64,000 nucleotides of DNA from Marinimicrococcus flavescens (GCA_029211145.1 JARGEQ010000016.1:62001-126000); one strand, 5' to 3'; positions 53,523 to 63,577 are shown, counted from the first letter of the stretch. Program-made: numbers and translations. The notes: generated from the sequence alone by a model not told the origin.

Positions 53523-55316
53523 CTAGACGGCGCGCACCCTGGCATAGCTGCCCGGCGCGTCCTCGATCACCTCGAGGCCACCGTCGCCGGGCTTGCGGGC
53601 CGGCACCATCGGGCCAGACTTGCCGCCGTTCCAGGCGGCCCAGTCGGTCCACCACGAGCCCTGATGCTGGGTGGCGCCGGCCAGCCACTGGTCGGGATCG
53701 GCGGGCAGCTCCTCGTTGGTCCAGTAGCCGTACTTGCCCGAGGCGGGCGGGTTCACCACGCCCGCGATGTGGCCCGAGCCCGCCAGCACGAACTTCTTCT
53801 CGCCCTTGTAGATCTGGGTGGCGGCGTAGGTGCTCTTCCAAGGGGCGATGTGGTCCTCGCGGGTCGAGACCCAGTAGACCGGCCCCTTCACCTTGCCGAG
53901 GTCGATGGGCACGTCGGCGAGGCACACGGCGCCCGGCTCGACCAGCTTGTTCTCGTGGTAGAAGCGGCGGAGATAGAAGCTGTGCATCGCCGCCGGCATG
54001 CGGGTGCTGTCGGAGTTCCAGTAGAGCAGGTCGAAGGGGAACGGCTCTTTGCCCATGAGGTAGTTGTTCACCACGAACGACCAGACGAGGTCGTTGGCAC
54101 GCAGCATGTTGAAGGTGGTGGCCATCTCCGCACCGTCGAGATAGCCGCGCCGCGCCATGGTCTCCTCGAGCGCCTGGAGCTGCTCCTCGTCGATGAAGAC
54201 GCCGAGCTCGCCCGGGTCAGTGAAGTCGACCATGGTGGTGAAGAAGGTGGTGGCCTTGATCCGATTGTCGCGCTTGCTGGACATCCAGGCGAGGGTCGAG
54301 GCCATGAGCGTGCCGCCAAGGCAGTAGCCGATGGCGGTGACGTCCTTCTCGCCGGTGGCCTTCTGGATGGCGTCGAGCGCCGCCAGCGGGCCCTCCAGCA
54401 TGTAGTCCTCGAAGGACTTGTGCGAGAGCCGCTCGTCCGGGTTGACCCACGAGACCACGAAAGTGGTGAAGCCCTGGTCGACGCAGAACTTGATGAAGCT
54501 GTTCTTGGCCTGAAGGTCCAGGATGTAGAACTTGTTGATCCACGGCGGCACGATCAGCAGCGGCCGCTTGTGGACCTGCTCGGTGGTCGGCTCGTACTGG
54601 ATGAGCTGCATCAGCTCGGTCTGGAAGACCACCTTGCCGGGCGTCGTGGCGATGTTCTTGCCGACCTCGAAGGCGTCGAGATCGGTCATCTTGATGGCCA
54701 GCCTGCCCTTCCCGCGCTCGAGGTCCTCCAGCATGTTCTTGAGGCCGCGCAGCAGGTTCTCGCCGCGGGTCTCGAGGGTGAGCTTGAGGACCTCGGGGTT
54801 GGTGGCGACGAAATTGGTGGGGGCCAGCGCGTCGACGAACTGCCGCGTGTAGAACTCCACCTTCTGCTTGGTCTTGGGATCGAGCCCGTCCTCCTCCGCC
54901 ACCGTCTGGGTGATGAAGCGGGAGGCCAGCAGGTAGGACTGCTTGATGTAGTCGAAGAGCGGGTTCTCGTCCCAGGCCGGGTCCTTGAAACGCCGGTCGC
55001 CGCGCTCGGGCACGATCACCGGCTCCGGCTCCTGGCCCATCATGCGCTGGCTCGTGGTCTGCCAGAGCTTGAGATAGTCCTGCCAGAGCGCGTATTGCGC
55101 CTGCATCAGCTCGACCGGGTTGCTCATCAGCCGCGCGGTGAGCTCGAGGAAGGCGGCACCCACCTGGTTCTGGCTCACCGGCGCTCCCTTCCCGTCGGCT
55201 TCCTGCTGGCGGGCGAGGAAATCTTCCACGAGGCCGCGGCTCCTGGCAGCGATCTCCTGCATGATCTCGACGACCTCGCGGCTCTGGAGGTCGCTTCCTG
55301 CCTGTTGCTCGGCCAT
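53523..55316 (-). CDS. phaC: Class I poly(3-hydroxyalkanoate) synthase
   Basis: Polymerises 3-hydroxyacyl-CoA into storage polyester granules. 597 aa. The lipase-like box holds the nucleophile Cys332 in AIGYCLGGTLMAS; the Asp is Asp488 in STREDHIAPW, the His is His516 in GSGHIAGVVNPP. The N-terminal 100 residues are the class I dimerisation region. The frame extends to 55649, but ATG 55316 with GGGGAG upstream opens the conserved protein. No phaA, phaB, phaP or phaR is adjacent. Confidence 0.95.
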   Translation of the reverse strand: MAEQQAGSDLQSREVVEIMQEIAARSRGLVEDFLARQQEADGKGAPVSQNQVGAAFLELTARLMSNPVELMQAQYALWQDYLKLWQTTSQRMMGQEPEPVIVPERGDRRFKDPAWDENPLFDYIKQSYLLASRFITQTVAEEDGLDPKTKQKVEFYTRQFVDALAPTNFVATNPEVLKLTLETRGENLLRGLKNMLEDLERGKGRLAIKMTDLDAFEVGKNIATTPGKVVFQTELMQLIQYEPTTEQVHKRPLLIVPPWINKFYILDLQAKNSFIKFCVDQGFTTFVVSWVNPDERLSHKSFEDYMLEGPLAALDAIQKATGEKDVTAIGYCLGGTLMASTLAWMSSKRDNRIKATTFFTTMVDFTDPGELGVFIDEEQLQALEETMARRGYLDGAEMATTFNMLRANDLVWSFVVNNYLMGKEPFPFDLLYWNSDSTRMPAAMHSFYLRRFYHENKLVEPGAVCLADVPIDLGKVKGPVYWVSTREDHIAPWKSTYAATQIYKGEKKFVLAGSGHIAGVVNPPASGKYGYWTNEELPADPDQWLAGATQHQGSWWTDWAAWNGGKSGPMVPARKPGDGGLEVIEDAPGSYARVRAV

Positions 55317-55397
55317 GCGCCGCTCCCCTATGATCCCGCCAGACGGGCCGGTGGCCGTGCCCCGGCCGCCCGTGACAACCCCGATGATCGGTCCAAG

Positions 55398-56009
55398 GTG
55401 GTAGTAACCGATACGCGTGCCTGCGCCAACAGCGACCGACGCCCGCGCCGGGTTCCCGGTCGTGGCACTTTCGCTTGCCTCCTTGCCGGCCTGCTTCTCG
55501 GCGCCTGCGCCCCCGGTGCCGGCTACCGCTCGCTGCACGAGGTGCCGCAGGCGCCCGTTCTCGCACCGGCGGAAGAGCGGCTCGAGCTCGGCGACGCCCT
55601 GCTCGAGGACCGCGCGGCGGTGCGCCGGGAGGGTCAGGCGCTGCGCCACGAGACCGGCCTCGGGCCCGCTCCTGCAGACGCCGGCCCGGCCCCGTCCATG
55701 CCGCGCCCGGCACAGGAGGTACGCCGCAGCCGGCCCGAGAACGTCGAGGCCGCCTATGTCGAGGAGCGGGTGCGCGCCGAGACCAGCGACGTCACGCTGG
55801 GAGACTTCCTGCGCCGCCTCGAGGAGCTGCCGGAGACGCCGGCCGCCGCACCGGGCGTGAACGGGCCTGCCACCGCCGATGCGCCGCCTCCCGCCCCGCC
55901 TGGCGGAAAGCGGCAGGCAGGGCGCGATACCCCTCCCCCCGCCCCGCTCCTCGACCGGCTTTTGGCCCGCCTCGGCCTCGCCACGCCGGAGACCGGGGCG
56001 CCCGAGTGA
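55398..56009 (+). CDS. Lipoprotein of unknown function
   Basis: A 203 aa protein with lipobox LAGLLLGACAPG, so the mature form begins at Cys. The rest is low-complexity (Pro/Ala-rich) with a helical middle (ERLELGDALLEDRAAVRREG) and acidic C-terminus. No domain is recognised. The start GTG 55398 is tentative because no good ribosome site precedes it. It is divergent from phaC by 81 bp. Confidence 0.6.
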   Translation: MVVTDTRACANSDRRPRRVPGRGTFACLLAGLLLGACAPGAGYRSLHEVPQAPVLAPAEERLELGDALLEDRAAVRREGQALRHETGLGPAPADAGPAPSMPRPAQEVRRSRPENVEAAYVEERVRAETSDVTLGDFLRRLEELPETPAAAPGVNGPATADAPPPAPPGGKRQAGRDTPPPAPLLDRLLARLGLATPETGAPE

Positions 56010-56103
56010 CCCGCGCCCGGCGGCTGCCAGGCGTGCCGGATCATGCTAAGGGTCACCGCCCGGGCCCCGCCGGCCCGGCAAACCGCCTTGCGGGACACGC
56101 ACG

Positions 56104-57321
56104 ATGAGAGAGCCCGAGTTCCACCGTATCCGGCGGCTGCCGCCCTACGTCTTCGCCGAGGTCAACCAGATGAAGGCGGCGGCGCGCGCTGCAGGCCGGG
56201 ACATCATCGACCTCGGCATGGGCAATCCCGACCAGCCGACGCCGCCGCACATCGTCGAGAAGCTGGTGGAGACGGTGCGGGACCCGCGAGCCCACCGCTA
56301 TTCCGCCTCGCGCGGCATCCCCGGTCTGCGCCGCGCCTTCGCCGGCTACTACGAGCGCCGCTTCGGCGTCCGCCTCGATCCAGAGCGCGAGGTCTGCGTC
56401 ACGCTGGGCTCGAAGGAGGGCCTGGCCAACCTCGCCCAGGCGGTGACCGCGCCGGGCGACACGATCCTGGTCCCCAACCCCAGCTATCCCATCCATCCCT
56501 ACGGCTTCATCATCGCCGGCGCCGCCATCCGCCATGTGCCGTTCGGGCCGGGCATCGACCTGATGCGCGAGCTGGCCCGCGCCGCCGAGCACTCGGTGCC
56601 GCGCCCCTCGGTGATGATCTTGAACTTTCCTTCCAACCCCACGGCGCTGACCTGCGATCTCGGCTTCTACCGCGAGGCGGTGGCCTTCGCGCGCCGGCAC
56701 GAGATGTTCATCCTCTCCGACATCGCCTATGCCGAGATCTATTTCGACGGCAACCCGCCGCCCTCGATCCTCGAGGTCGCGGGCGGGCGCGAGGTGGCGG
56801 TGGAGTTCTCGAGCCTTTCCAAGACCTACTCCATGCCGGGCTGGCGCATCGGCTTCGCCGCCGGCAACGAGCGCCTGATCGGCGCGCTCACCCGCATCAA
56901 GTCCTACCTCGACTATGGCGCCTTCACGCCCATCCAGGTGGCCGCAACCGCCGCCCTCAACGGCCCGCAGGACTGCGTCGAGGAGATCCGCACCCTCTAC
57001 CGCGACCGCCGCGACGTGCTGGTCGACGGGCTCGCCAAGGCCGGCTGGCAGGTCCCCAGCCCGCCCGCCACCATGTTCTGCTGGGCGCCGCTGCCCGAGC
57101 GCTTCCGCGCCATGGGCTCGCTCGCCTTCGCCAAGCTGCTCCTCGAGGAGGCCGACGTCGCGGTGGCCCCGGGCATCGGCTTCGGCGAGCATGGCGACGG
57201 TCACGTGCGCCTCGCCCTGGTCGAGAACCGTCACCGCCTCCGCCAGGCGGTGCGCAGCATCAAGACGTTCCTGGCGCGCCACGGCGCGCCTTCCGCCACC
57301 CCCGCTCGTCAACTGGCCTAG
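56104..57321 (+). CDS. Aminotransferase (AlaC/LL-DAP-aminotransferase type)
   Basis: A 405 aa class I PLP aminotransferase. It has DLGMGNPDQPTPPHIVEKL, PNPSYPIHPYGFII, ILNFPSNPTALTCDLGFY, DIAYAEIYFDGN and the PLP Lys in SSLSKTYSMPGWRIGF. The sequence style (GMGNPD, YGFII) is that of AlaC/YfdZ enzymes that make alanine, or LL-DAP aminotransferases. It lies 6 bp before hom, so a role in threonine, methionine or lysine supply is likely, though the exact substrate is unclear. Confidence 0.9.
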   Translation: MREPEFHRIRRLPPYVFAEVNQMKAAARAAGRDIIDLGMGNPDQPTPPHIVEKLVETVRDPRAHRYSASRGIPGLRRAFAGYYERRFGVRLDPEREVCVTLGSKEGLANLAQAVTAPGDTILVPNPSYPIHPYGFIIAGAAIRHVPFGPGIDLMRELARAAEHSVPRPSVMILNFPSNPTALTCDLGFYREAVAFARRHEMFILSDIAYAEIYFDGNPPPSILEVAGGREVAVEFSSLSKTYSMPGWRIGFAAGNERLIGALTRIKSYLDYGAFTPIQVAATAALNGPQDCVEEIRTLYRDRRDVLVDGLAKAGWQVPSPPATMFCWAPLPERFRAMGSLAFAKLLLEEADVAVAPGIGFGEHGDGHVRLALVENRHRLRQAVRSIKTFLARHGAPSATPARQLA

Positions 57322-57327
57322 AGGATC

Positions 57328-58617
57328 ATGGGTAAGCTTCGCATCGGTATCGCCGGCCTCGGCACGGTCGGCTGCGGCACGCTGGCGCTGATCGAGCGCA
57401 ATCGCGCGCTCATCGAGCAGCGCACGGGACAGACGCTCGAGGTGGTGGCGGTCTGCGCCCGCGACCGCGCCAGGACCCGGCCCGTGGACCTCGCCGGCAT
57501 GCGCTGGTTCGACGATCCCAAGGCGCTCGCCGCCGATCCCGGGGTGGACGTGGTGTGCGAGCTGATCGGCGGCTCCGAGGGGCCTGCTCTGGAGACCGTG
57601 CGCGAGGCGCTGCGGCTGGGCAAGCCGGTGGTCACCGCCAACAAGGCAATGCTCGCGCATCACGGTGCCGAGCTCGCCCGGCTCGCCGAGCAGGCCGGCG
57701 TGCAGCTCGCCTGGGAGGCGGCCGTGGCCGGCGGCATCCCCATCGTCAAGTCGCTGCGCGAGGGTCTCGCTGCCAACAGGATCCGCCGCGTCAACGGCAT
57801 CCTCAACGGCACCTCCAACTACATCCTGACCTCGATGCGCGAGACCGGCCGCGACTTCGAGACGGTGCTCGCCGAGGCCCAGGCGCTGGGCTATGCCGAG
57901 GCCGACCCGAGCTTCGACGTGGACGGGATCGACGCCGCCCACAAGCTGGCGCTCCTCGCCTCGCTGGCCTTCGGTGGACGGCCGCGCTTCGACGCCATTC
58001 ATGTCGAGGGCATCCGCCACGTGGCGGCCATCGACATCGCCTTCGCCGAGGAGCTCGGGTACCGGATCAAGCTCCTGGGCACCGCGCGGATGACGCCCGA
58101 GGGGCTCGAGCAGCGCCTGCACCCCTGCATGGTGGCGAAGGACGCGCCGATCGCCCAGGTGAACGGCGTCTTCAACGGCGTGGTGGTGGAAGGCGAGGAC
58201 GTCGACGCGGTGCTCCACGAGGGCCGCGGGGCGGGCGCCGGGCCGACCGCCTCGGCGGTGGTGGCCGACCTGGTCGACATCGCCCGCGGCACGAGGGTAC
58301 CCACCCTTGGCGTGCCGGCCGAGCGCCTGGCGGATCATCCGATCGCGCCGATGGCGGCCCACGAGGGCAGCTACTATATCCGCCTCATGGTGGTCGACCG
58401 CTCCGGCGTGATGGCGGACATCTCGGCGGTGCTGCGCGACCACGACGTGTCGATCGAGGCGCTCATCCAGCGCTCGCGCAATCCCGGCCAGGCGGTGCCC
58501 ATCGTGCTCACCAGCCACGAGACCACCGAGGCCCGGATGACGGCGGCGCTGGCACGGATCGCCGAGCTCGAGGTGGTGCTCGAGCAGCCGCGGATGATCC
58601 GCATCGAGCGCCTCTAG
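57328..58617 (+). CDS. hom: Homoserine dehydrogenase
   Basis: Reduces aspartate semialdehyde to homoserine, the branch to threonine and methionine. 429 aa. NAD(P) motif GIAGLGTVGCGTLALIE, then VTANKAMLAHHGAEL, WEAAVAGGIPIVKSLREGL and NGILNGTSNYIL (catalytic Lys region downstream). The C-terminal 80 residues are an ACT domain (SYYIRLMVVDRSGVMADISA), giving feedback control. It competes with the ectoine operon for aspartate semialdehyde. Confidence 0.95.
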   Translation: MGKLRIGIAGLGTVGCGTLALIERNRALIEQRTGQTLEVVAVCARDRARTRPVDLAGMRWFDDPKALAADPGVDVVCELIGGSEGPALETVREALRLGKPVVTANKAMLAHHGAELARLAEQAGVQLAWEAAVAGGIPIVKSLREGLAANRIRRVNGILNGTSNYILTSMRETGRDFETVLAEAQALGYAEADPSFDVDGIDAAHKLALLASLAFGGRPRFDAIHVEGIRHVAAIDIAFAEELGYRIKLLGTARMTPEGLEQRLHPCMVAKDAPIAQVNGVFNGVVVEGEDVDAVLHEGRGAGAGPTASAVVADLVDIARGTRVPTLGVPAERLADHPIAPMAAHEGSYYIRLMVVDRSGVMADISAVLRDHDVSIEALIQRSRNPGQAVPIVLTSHETTEARMTAALARIAELEVVLEQPRMIRIERL

Positions 58618-58700
58618 GGCACGTCTTCGAGATGGCGCGCCCGGCCGCGGGCCGGGCAAGGCAGGGCTCTGCCGCGAGAGCCTCGGGGGATGAGAGAACG

Positions 58701-59693
58701 ATGACCGATTATCAGAGCGAAGACCGCAACCTGGCGCTCGACAGCGTCCGCGTCACCGAGGCGGCGGCACTGGCCGCCTCGCGGCTGATGGGCCGCGGCG
58801 ACGAGAAGGCGGCCGACCAGGCGGCGGTGGACGCCATGCGCCGCGCCCTCAACGTGCTCGACATCGACGGCACGGTGGTGATCGGCGAGGGCGAGCGCGA
58901 CGAGGCGCCGATGCTCTATATCGGCGAGAAGGTCGGCAACAAGCGCGGCTCGAAGGTCGACATCGCGCTCGATCCCCTCGAGGGCACCACCATCACCGCC
59001 AAGGGCGGGCCCAACGCCATCGCCTGCCTCGCCATGGCGCCCAGCGGCTGCTTCCTCAACGCCCCCGACACCTACATGGACAAGATCGCCGTGGGCGGCG
59101 GCCTGCCCGCCGGCGTGATCGACATCAAGGCCACGCCCGAGGAGAACCTGCGCCGCCTGGCCGAGGCCAAGGGTGTCCTGGTCGAGGACCTGGTCGTGCT
59201 GATCCTCGACCGCCCCCGCCACCAGGACCTGATCGCCGCGGTGCGCAAGGCCGGTGCCCGGATCCGCCTGATCAGCGACGGCGACGTGGCCGGCGTCATC
59301 GCCACGTCGCGCCCCGACAGCGGCATCGACATCTACATGGGCATCGGCGGCGCGCCCGAGGGCGTCCTGGCGGCGGCCGCCCTGCGCTGCATCGGCGGCC
59401 AGTTCCAGGGCCGCCTCACCTTCCGCAACGAGGAGGAGAAGGCGCGCGCCCGGCGCATGGGGATCGAGGACCTGGACCGGATCTACGACCTCGATGATCT
59501 CGCCAAGGGCGACGTCATGTTCACCGCCACCGGCGTCACCGACGGCACCATGCTCAAGGGCATCAAGCGGGTCGGCAGCAAGATCGTCACCCAGTCCATC
59601 GTGATGCGCTCCAAGACGGGCACGGTGCGGATCATCGAGGCCGAGCACAATCTCGGCCGCAAGGCCGGCGTCGTCCCGCATTTCGGCAGCTGA
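58701..59693 (+). CDS. glpX: Fructose-1,6-bisphosphatase, class II
   Basis: Gluconeogenic or Calvin-cycle phosphatase. 330 aa, with VIGEGERDEAPMLYIGEKVG (metal-binding EGERDEAP), ALDPLEGTTITAKGGPNA (DPLEGT) and GIGGAPEGVLAAAALRCIGG. ATG 58701 starts the conserved protein; upstream frame to 57555 is within hom. Expression beside hom and recJ is common in alphaproteobacteria. Confidence 0.95.
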   Translation: MTDYQSEDRNLALDSVRVTEAAALAASRLMGRGDEKAADQAAVDAMRRALNVLDIDGTVVIGEGERDEAPMLYIGEKVGNKRGSKVDIALDPLEGTTITAKGGPNAIACLAMAPSGCFLNAPDTYMDKIAVGGGLPAGVIDIKATPEENLRRLAEAKGVLVEDLVVLILDRPRHQDLIAAVRKAGARIRLISDGDVAGVIATSRPDSGIDIYMGIGGAPEGVLAAAALRCIGGQFQGRLTFRNEEEKARARRMGIEDLDRIYDLDDLAKGDVMFTATGVTDGTMLKGIKRVGSKIVTQSIVMRSKTGTVRIIEAEHNLGRKAGVVPHFGS

Positions 59694-59700
59694 CCGGCTG

Positions 59701-61449
59701 ATGCGGATCGAGGGGACGGCCACCGGGCGGCCGTGGCTGCTGCGCGAGGTGGACGAGCGGGTGGCGCTGGCGATCTGCCAGCGTCACGGCCTGCCCGACA
59801 TTGTCGGCCGGGTGCTGGCGGGGCGCGGGCTCGAGCCCGCCGCCGTCGAGGCCTTCCTCGAGCCGCGCCTCAAGGGCTGGCTGCCGGACCCCTCGCATCT
59901 GCTCGATCTCGACGAGGTGGCGCACCGCCTGGCCCTGGCGGTGATCGACCGCGAGCCGATTGGCATCATCGGCGATTACGATGTCGACGGCGCCACCTCG
60001 ACCGCCCTTGCGGTGCGCTACTTCCGGGCGTTGGGGGTCGAGCCCGAGGTCGAGATCCCCGACCGGCTGAAGGACGGCTACGGCGCCAACAAGGGCGCCT
60101 TCGACCGGCTCGCCGAGGCCGGCTGCCGGCTGGTCCTGACCCTCGACAACGGCACCACCGCCTTCGAGCCCATCGCCCACGCGGCAGCGCAAGGCCAGGA
60201 GGTGGTGGTGATCGACCACCACGCCGCCGAGGAGCGCCTGCCCGAGGCGTTCGGCGTGGTCAACCCCAACCGCCTCGACCAGACCAGCCCGCTGGGCGGC
60301 CTCGCCGCCGTGGGCGTCACCTTCGTGGTGCTGATCGCGGTGAGCCGCGAGCTGCGACGTCTGGCCCCGGGCACGGCGGTGCCAGACCTTTTGACGATGC
60401 TCGATCTGGTGGCGCTCGGCACGGTCTGCGACGTTGTCCCGCTGGTGGGTCTCAACCGCGCCTTCGTCCATCAGGGCCTCAAGGTCGCCGGCCGCGGCAC
60501 CAACCCGGGCCTGGCGGCGCTCGCCGAGGCCGCCGGGGTGCGCGGCGCCATCAGCGAGGCCTGGCAGTTCGGCTTCGCCCTGGGGCCGCGCATCAACGCT
60601 GCCGGCAGGCTCGGCCACTCGCCGCTGGGCTGGCGCCTGCTGGCCACCGCCGACCAGGACGAGGCGGTGCGCATCGCCGCCCATCTCGACCATCTCAACC
60701 AGGAGCGCCAAGCCATGGAGCGGCGTCTCCTGGAAGCCGCCGACGAGGAGGCGCGGCGCCAGCTCGACGCCGGCCGGCCGGTCCTGGTGGCGGCCGGCGA
60801 CGGCTGGCATCCGGGCGTGATCGGCATCGTCGCCAGCCGGCTCATGGAGCGCTACCACCGCCCGGTCTTCGTGATCGGCATGGAGAACGGCACCGGCAAG
60901 GGCTCGGCCCGCTCGGTGCCCGGCTTCGACGTGGGTGCCGCGGTGATCGCCGCCCGCCAGGAAGGCCTGCTGGTCCATGCCGGCGGCCACGCCATGGCAG
61001 CCGGGCTCACCGTCGAGCAGGCGAGGCTCGAGGCGTTCGCCGACTTTCTTGCCGAGCGGGCGACCGGAATCGATGGCAGGAGTGCCATCCCCGAGCGCCC
61101 GCTTCATCTCGACGGCACGCTGTCGGTCGCCGGGCTCGGCACCGCGCTCGCCACCGACCTGGCGCGCATCGCCCCCTTCGGCGCCGGCAACGAGGAGCCG
61201 CGCTTTTGCATCGAGGATGCGCGCATCGTGCAGTGGCGCGATCTCTCCGGCGGCCACGTCTCGTGCACCCTGGCCGGGCTCGCCACCGGCCGCGCCCGCG
61301 CCATCGCCTTTCGCTGCGCCGACGGCCCGCTGGGCGCCCTGTTGCGCCAGGGCGGCACGCCGGTGCGCCTCGCCGGCCGCATCAAGCTCGACCGCTACAA
61401 CGGCGAGACCCGTACGAGCTTCCAGATCGAGGACGCGGCCCCGGCCTGA
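59701..61449 (+). CDS. recJ: Single-stranded-DNA-specific exonuclease RecJ
   Basis: A 5'-3' exonuclease for recombination and mismatch repair. 582 aa. Phosphoesterase motifs: GDYDVDGATS at 91-100 (DxD), LDNGTTAF, and VVIDHHAAEE with the DHH at 172-174. A DHHA1-type segment has RINAAGRLGHSP and HAGGHAMAAGLTVE. The C-terminal OB-like domain follows. ATG 59701 is seven bases past glpX. Confidence 0.95.
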   Translation: MRIEGTATGRPWLLREVDERVALAICQRHGLPDIVGRVLAGRGLEPAAVEAFLEPRLKGWLPDPSHLLDLDEVAHRLALAVIDREPIGIIGDYDVDGATSTALAVRYFRALGVEPEVEIPDRLKDGYGANKGAFDRLAEAGCRLVLTLDNGTTAFEPIAHAAAQGQEVVVIDHHAAEERLPEAFGVVNPNRLDQTSPLGGLAAVGVTFVVLIAVSRELRRLAPGTAVPDLLTMLDLVALGTVCDVVPLVGLNRAFVHQGLKVAGRGTNPGLAALAEAAGVRGAISEAWQFGFALGPRINAAGRLGHSPLGWRLLATADQDEAVRIAAHLDHLNQERQAMERRLLEAADEEARRQLDAGRPVLVAAGDGWHPGVIGIVASRLMERYHRPVFVIGMENGTGKGSARSVPGFDVGAAVIAARQEGLLVHAGGHAMAAGLTVEQARLEAFADFLAERATGIDGRSAIPERPLHLDGTLSVAGLGTALATDLARIAPFGAGNEEPRFCIEDARIVQWRDLSGGHVSCTLAGLATGRARAIAFRCADGPLGALLRQGGTPVRLAGRIKLDRYNGETRTSFQIEDAAPA

Positions 61450-61530
61450 CGCCCCCCGCGCGGCATTCTCGCCCGCCGCCACAGCCCGGGCTTGATCCGA
61501 AGCCGCCAACCCTTTAGAGGAGCCTTGTCC

Positions 61531-61605
61531 GTCCCCATCGTCTAGCGGTTAGGACACCACCCTTTCAAGGTGGGAACACGGGTTCGATTCCCGTTGGGGA
61601 CGCCA
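61531..61605 (+). tRNA. tRNA-Glu (TTC)
   Basis: Acceptor arms GTCCCCA (61531-61537) and TGGGGAC (61595-61601), discriminator G, CCA encoded at 61603-61605. The anticodon stem is CCACC/GGTGG with loop CTTTCAA, anticodon TTC at 61564-61566. The T-loop reads GGTTCGATTCC. It lies 81 bp after recJ and is convergent with the cyclase gene. Confidence 0.97.
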
Positions 61606-61638
61606 CGCCTCTCCCGCTCGCCGCCGCAGTCCCCGCCT

Positions 61639-63516
61639 TCACCCGATCCGGAGCTCGAAGACCTCGAGCGGCTCGGCCCGGCCCCGCAGCACGCGGCGGC
61701 CCAGCGGGGCCAGGGCGAAACCGTCCTCCAGCCGATGCGCGGTGTCAGCGCTCACCAGGATCGTGGCGCATTCGTCCTCGTGCGCGTGACCGCGCGCCAG
61801 CTCCTCCAGCCGCTCGGCCACGTTCACCACGTCGCCCACGACCGTGTAGTTCACCCGGCCGGGCGCACCAATGTCGCCGACGACAGCCCGACCGCTGTGG
61901 ACGCCCACGCGGATCTGCACCGGCGACAGCCCGCGCGCGGCCCGCTCCTCGTTGTCGGCGCGCAGGGCAGCCGCCATCGCGAGGGCGGCCCGGCAGGCGC
62001 GGGACGCGTGGTCCGGCTGCTCGCCCGGCGCGCCCCAGAAGGCCATCACCGAATCGCCGATATACTTGTCGATGATGCCCTCGGACGCCTCGACGCAGCC
62101 GTCCACCAGCGTGAAGTGGTGGTTGAGGAAGGCCGCGACCTCCGGCGCCGAGCGGCGCTCGGCGAACCCGGTGAAGCCGACGATGTCGGAGAACAGGACG
62201 CTGACCTCGCGCTCCTCGGTGCCCACCCTGCCGGGCGAGGCCTGGTGCATGAGCCGCCGCACCAGCGAGCGGGGCACGTAGATGGCGAACAGGCGGAGCC
62301 CCTCGACCATCGCGGTGAAGGCCTCGGCCGCCTCGTTGAGCTCGCGGAACGGGCCGCGGGCCTGGGCTGGCGGGGCCTCGAGGTCGAGTTCGCGGACATG
62401 ACGGGCCGATGCCGCGAGGCGGCGGATCGGGCCGCTCAGGGCGCGCCCCAGCAGCACGGCGAAGCCCAGCCCCAAGAGCAGCACGATCCAGCCGACCCAC
62501 AGCAGACGCGTCAGCCGCCGCAGCTGCGGCACCGCCTCGTCGAGCGGGAGGTACGTGCCGACGATCCAGGGCTTCTCGCCATAGTGGCCGAGCTCCCGGA
62601 ACAGAAAGACGAAGCTCCTGCCGCCGACGTCGACCACGCGCGCACTCACCGCCGCGCTCGCGAAGTCGGCCTCGCGCTCGACCAGCCGGTCGCTGTCGGG
62701 TGCCCAGATCCGCTCGAGGACGGGATCGCCCAGCTCCTCGAGGCTCGGCAGCGGGTGCGCGTCGCTCAGCCCGGGAAAGCCGTTGCGCAGCAGCGGGTGG
62801 GCGAGCACGGCGTCGCGGCCCTGAAGGACGAACACGTTGGCGAGGTGACTGCCCGCCAGCGTGCCCAAAAACGCCGAGAGCCGGCCGATCGAGACCCCGG
62901 CGATGAGCGTGCCGATCAGGGCGCCGTCATCCCCCCGGACCGGCACGAACAGGTTGGCGAACGGCATCTGGCCACCCTGGGCGACGAACAGCCTGCCCCA
63001 GTGGCTGTCGCCGGCCTGCGCCGCCTGGGCGACCGCCCGCTCGAAGCCGGGGTCGTCGCCCCAGTCGCTGATCCCCGGGGAGGCCGCGGGGCGGTTGCGG
63101 AAAGCGCGCAGCACCCGCAGGTCGGGCGAGGCGAAGGCCACCACCGACTGGTGCGGCACGGCGGCGAGCGAGGCGGTGAGCAGCGTACCCAGCTTCTGCG
63201 GCCGTGAGAGGTCGAGCTGCTCGCGCGCGACGATCCCGGCAAGGTAGGTGAGCTGGGCCTCGATCGGATCGAGGAGCCCGCCGATGTGCTCGACGACCGA
63301 GCGGACGAGAAATTCCGAGCGCTCCCGGACCAGCTCCGCCGTGTTCAGCCTCGCGGCATGATAGCCGGTCACCAGGACGAGGCCGACGGCGACTGCCAAG
63401 AGCAGGGCCGTCGCCGCCCCGAGCGCCAGTGCTATCGGCGCCCCCCGGGTTCTCGCAGGCTCCGCCACCGCAGCCTCGCCTGCGCGTCTCGCCCGACGTT
63501 CGCGGAGCTCAGCCAT
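61639..63516 (-). CDS. Membrane adenylate/guanylate cyclase with periplasmic sensor
   Basis: A 625 aa class III cyclase. Two membrane helices flank a periplasmic sensor (dCACHE-like; about 45-345 including VPHQSVVAFASPDLRVLRAF), followed by a HAMP-like linker near 380 (SGPIRRLAASARHVRELDLE). The catalytic domain (about 440-620) shows VSVLFSDIVGFTGFAERRSA (metal Asp), SDIVGF, DSVMAFWGAP and VNYTVVGDVVNVAERLE. I prefer ATG 63516 although no ribosome site precedes it; GTG 63582 in the same frame gives 22 more residues. An upstream leader ORF overlaps this start. Confidence 0.9.
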   Translation of the reverse strand: MAELRERRARRAGEAAVAEPARTRGAPIALALGAATALLLAVAVGLVLVTGYHAARLNTAELVRERSEFLVRSVVEHIGGLLDPIEAQLTYLAGIVAREQLDLSRPQKLGTLLTASLAAVPHQSVVAFASPDLRVLRAFRNRPAASPGISDWGDDPGFERAVAQAAQAGDSHWGRLFVAQGGQMPFANLFVPVRGDDGALIGTLIAGVSIGRLSAFLGTLAGSHLANVFVLQGRDAVLAHPLLRNGFPGLSDAHPLPSLEELGDPVLERIWAPDSDRLVEREADFASAAVSARVVDVGGRSFVFLFRELGHYGEKPWIVGTYLPLDEAVPQLRRLTRLLWVGWIVLLLGLGFAVLLGRALSGPIRRLAASARHVRELDLEAPPAQARGPFRELNEAAEAFTAMVEGLRLFAIYVPRSLVRRLMHQASPGRVGTEEREVSVLFSDIVGFTGFAERRSAPEVAAFLNHHFTLVDGCVEASEGIIDKYIGDSVMAFWGAPGEQPDHASRACRAALAMAAALRADNEERAARGLSPVQIRVGVHSGRAVVGDIGAPGRVNYTVVGDVVNVAERLEELARGHAHEDECATILVSADTAHRLEDGFALAPLGRRVLRGRAEPLEVFELRIG

Positions 63517-63577
63517 CGGCAACGGTCGCGTGGCCGCGGGTCCGTGGCGCGCCGCTCGCCGCCGTCGATCGCGCCAT
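63509..63577 (-). CDS. Possible 22-codon leader ORF before the cyclase
   Basis: A short frame starts at ATG 63577, five bases after AGGGAGG, and ends at the TGA at 63509-63511, which overlaps the cyclase ATG at 63514-63516 (ATGGCTGA). That arrangement would couple translation of the two. It is also compatible with chance in a long GC-rich leader. Confidence 0.25.
   Translation of the reverse strand: MARSTAASGAPRTRGHATVADG

Noticed and set aside
56053..58659. An 868-codon minus-strand frame
   Set aside because: It is antisense to the aminotransferase and hom, with skewed composition and no domain.
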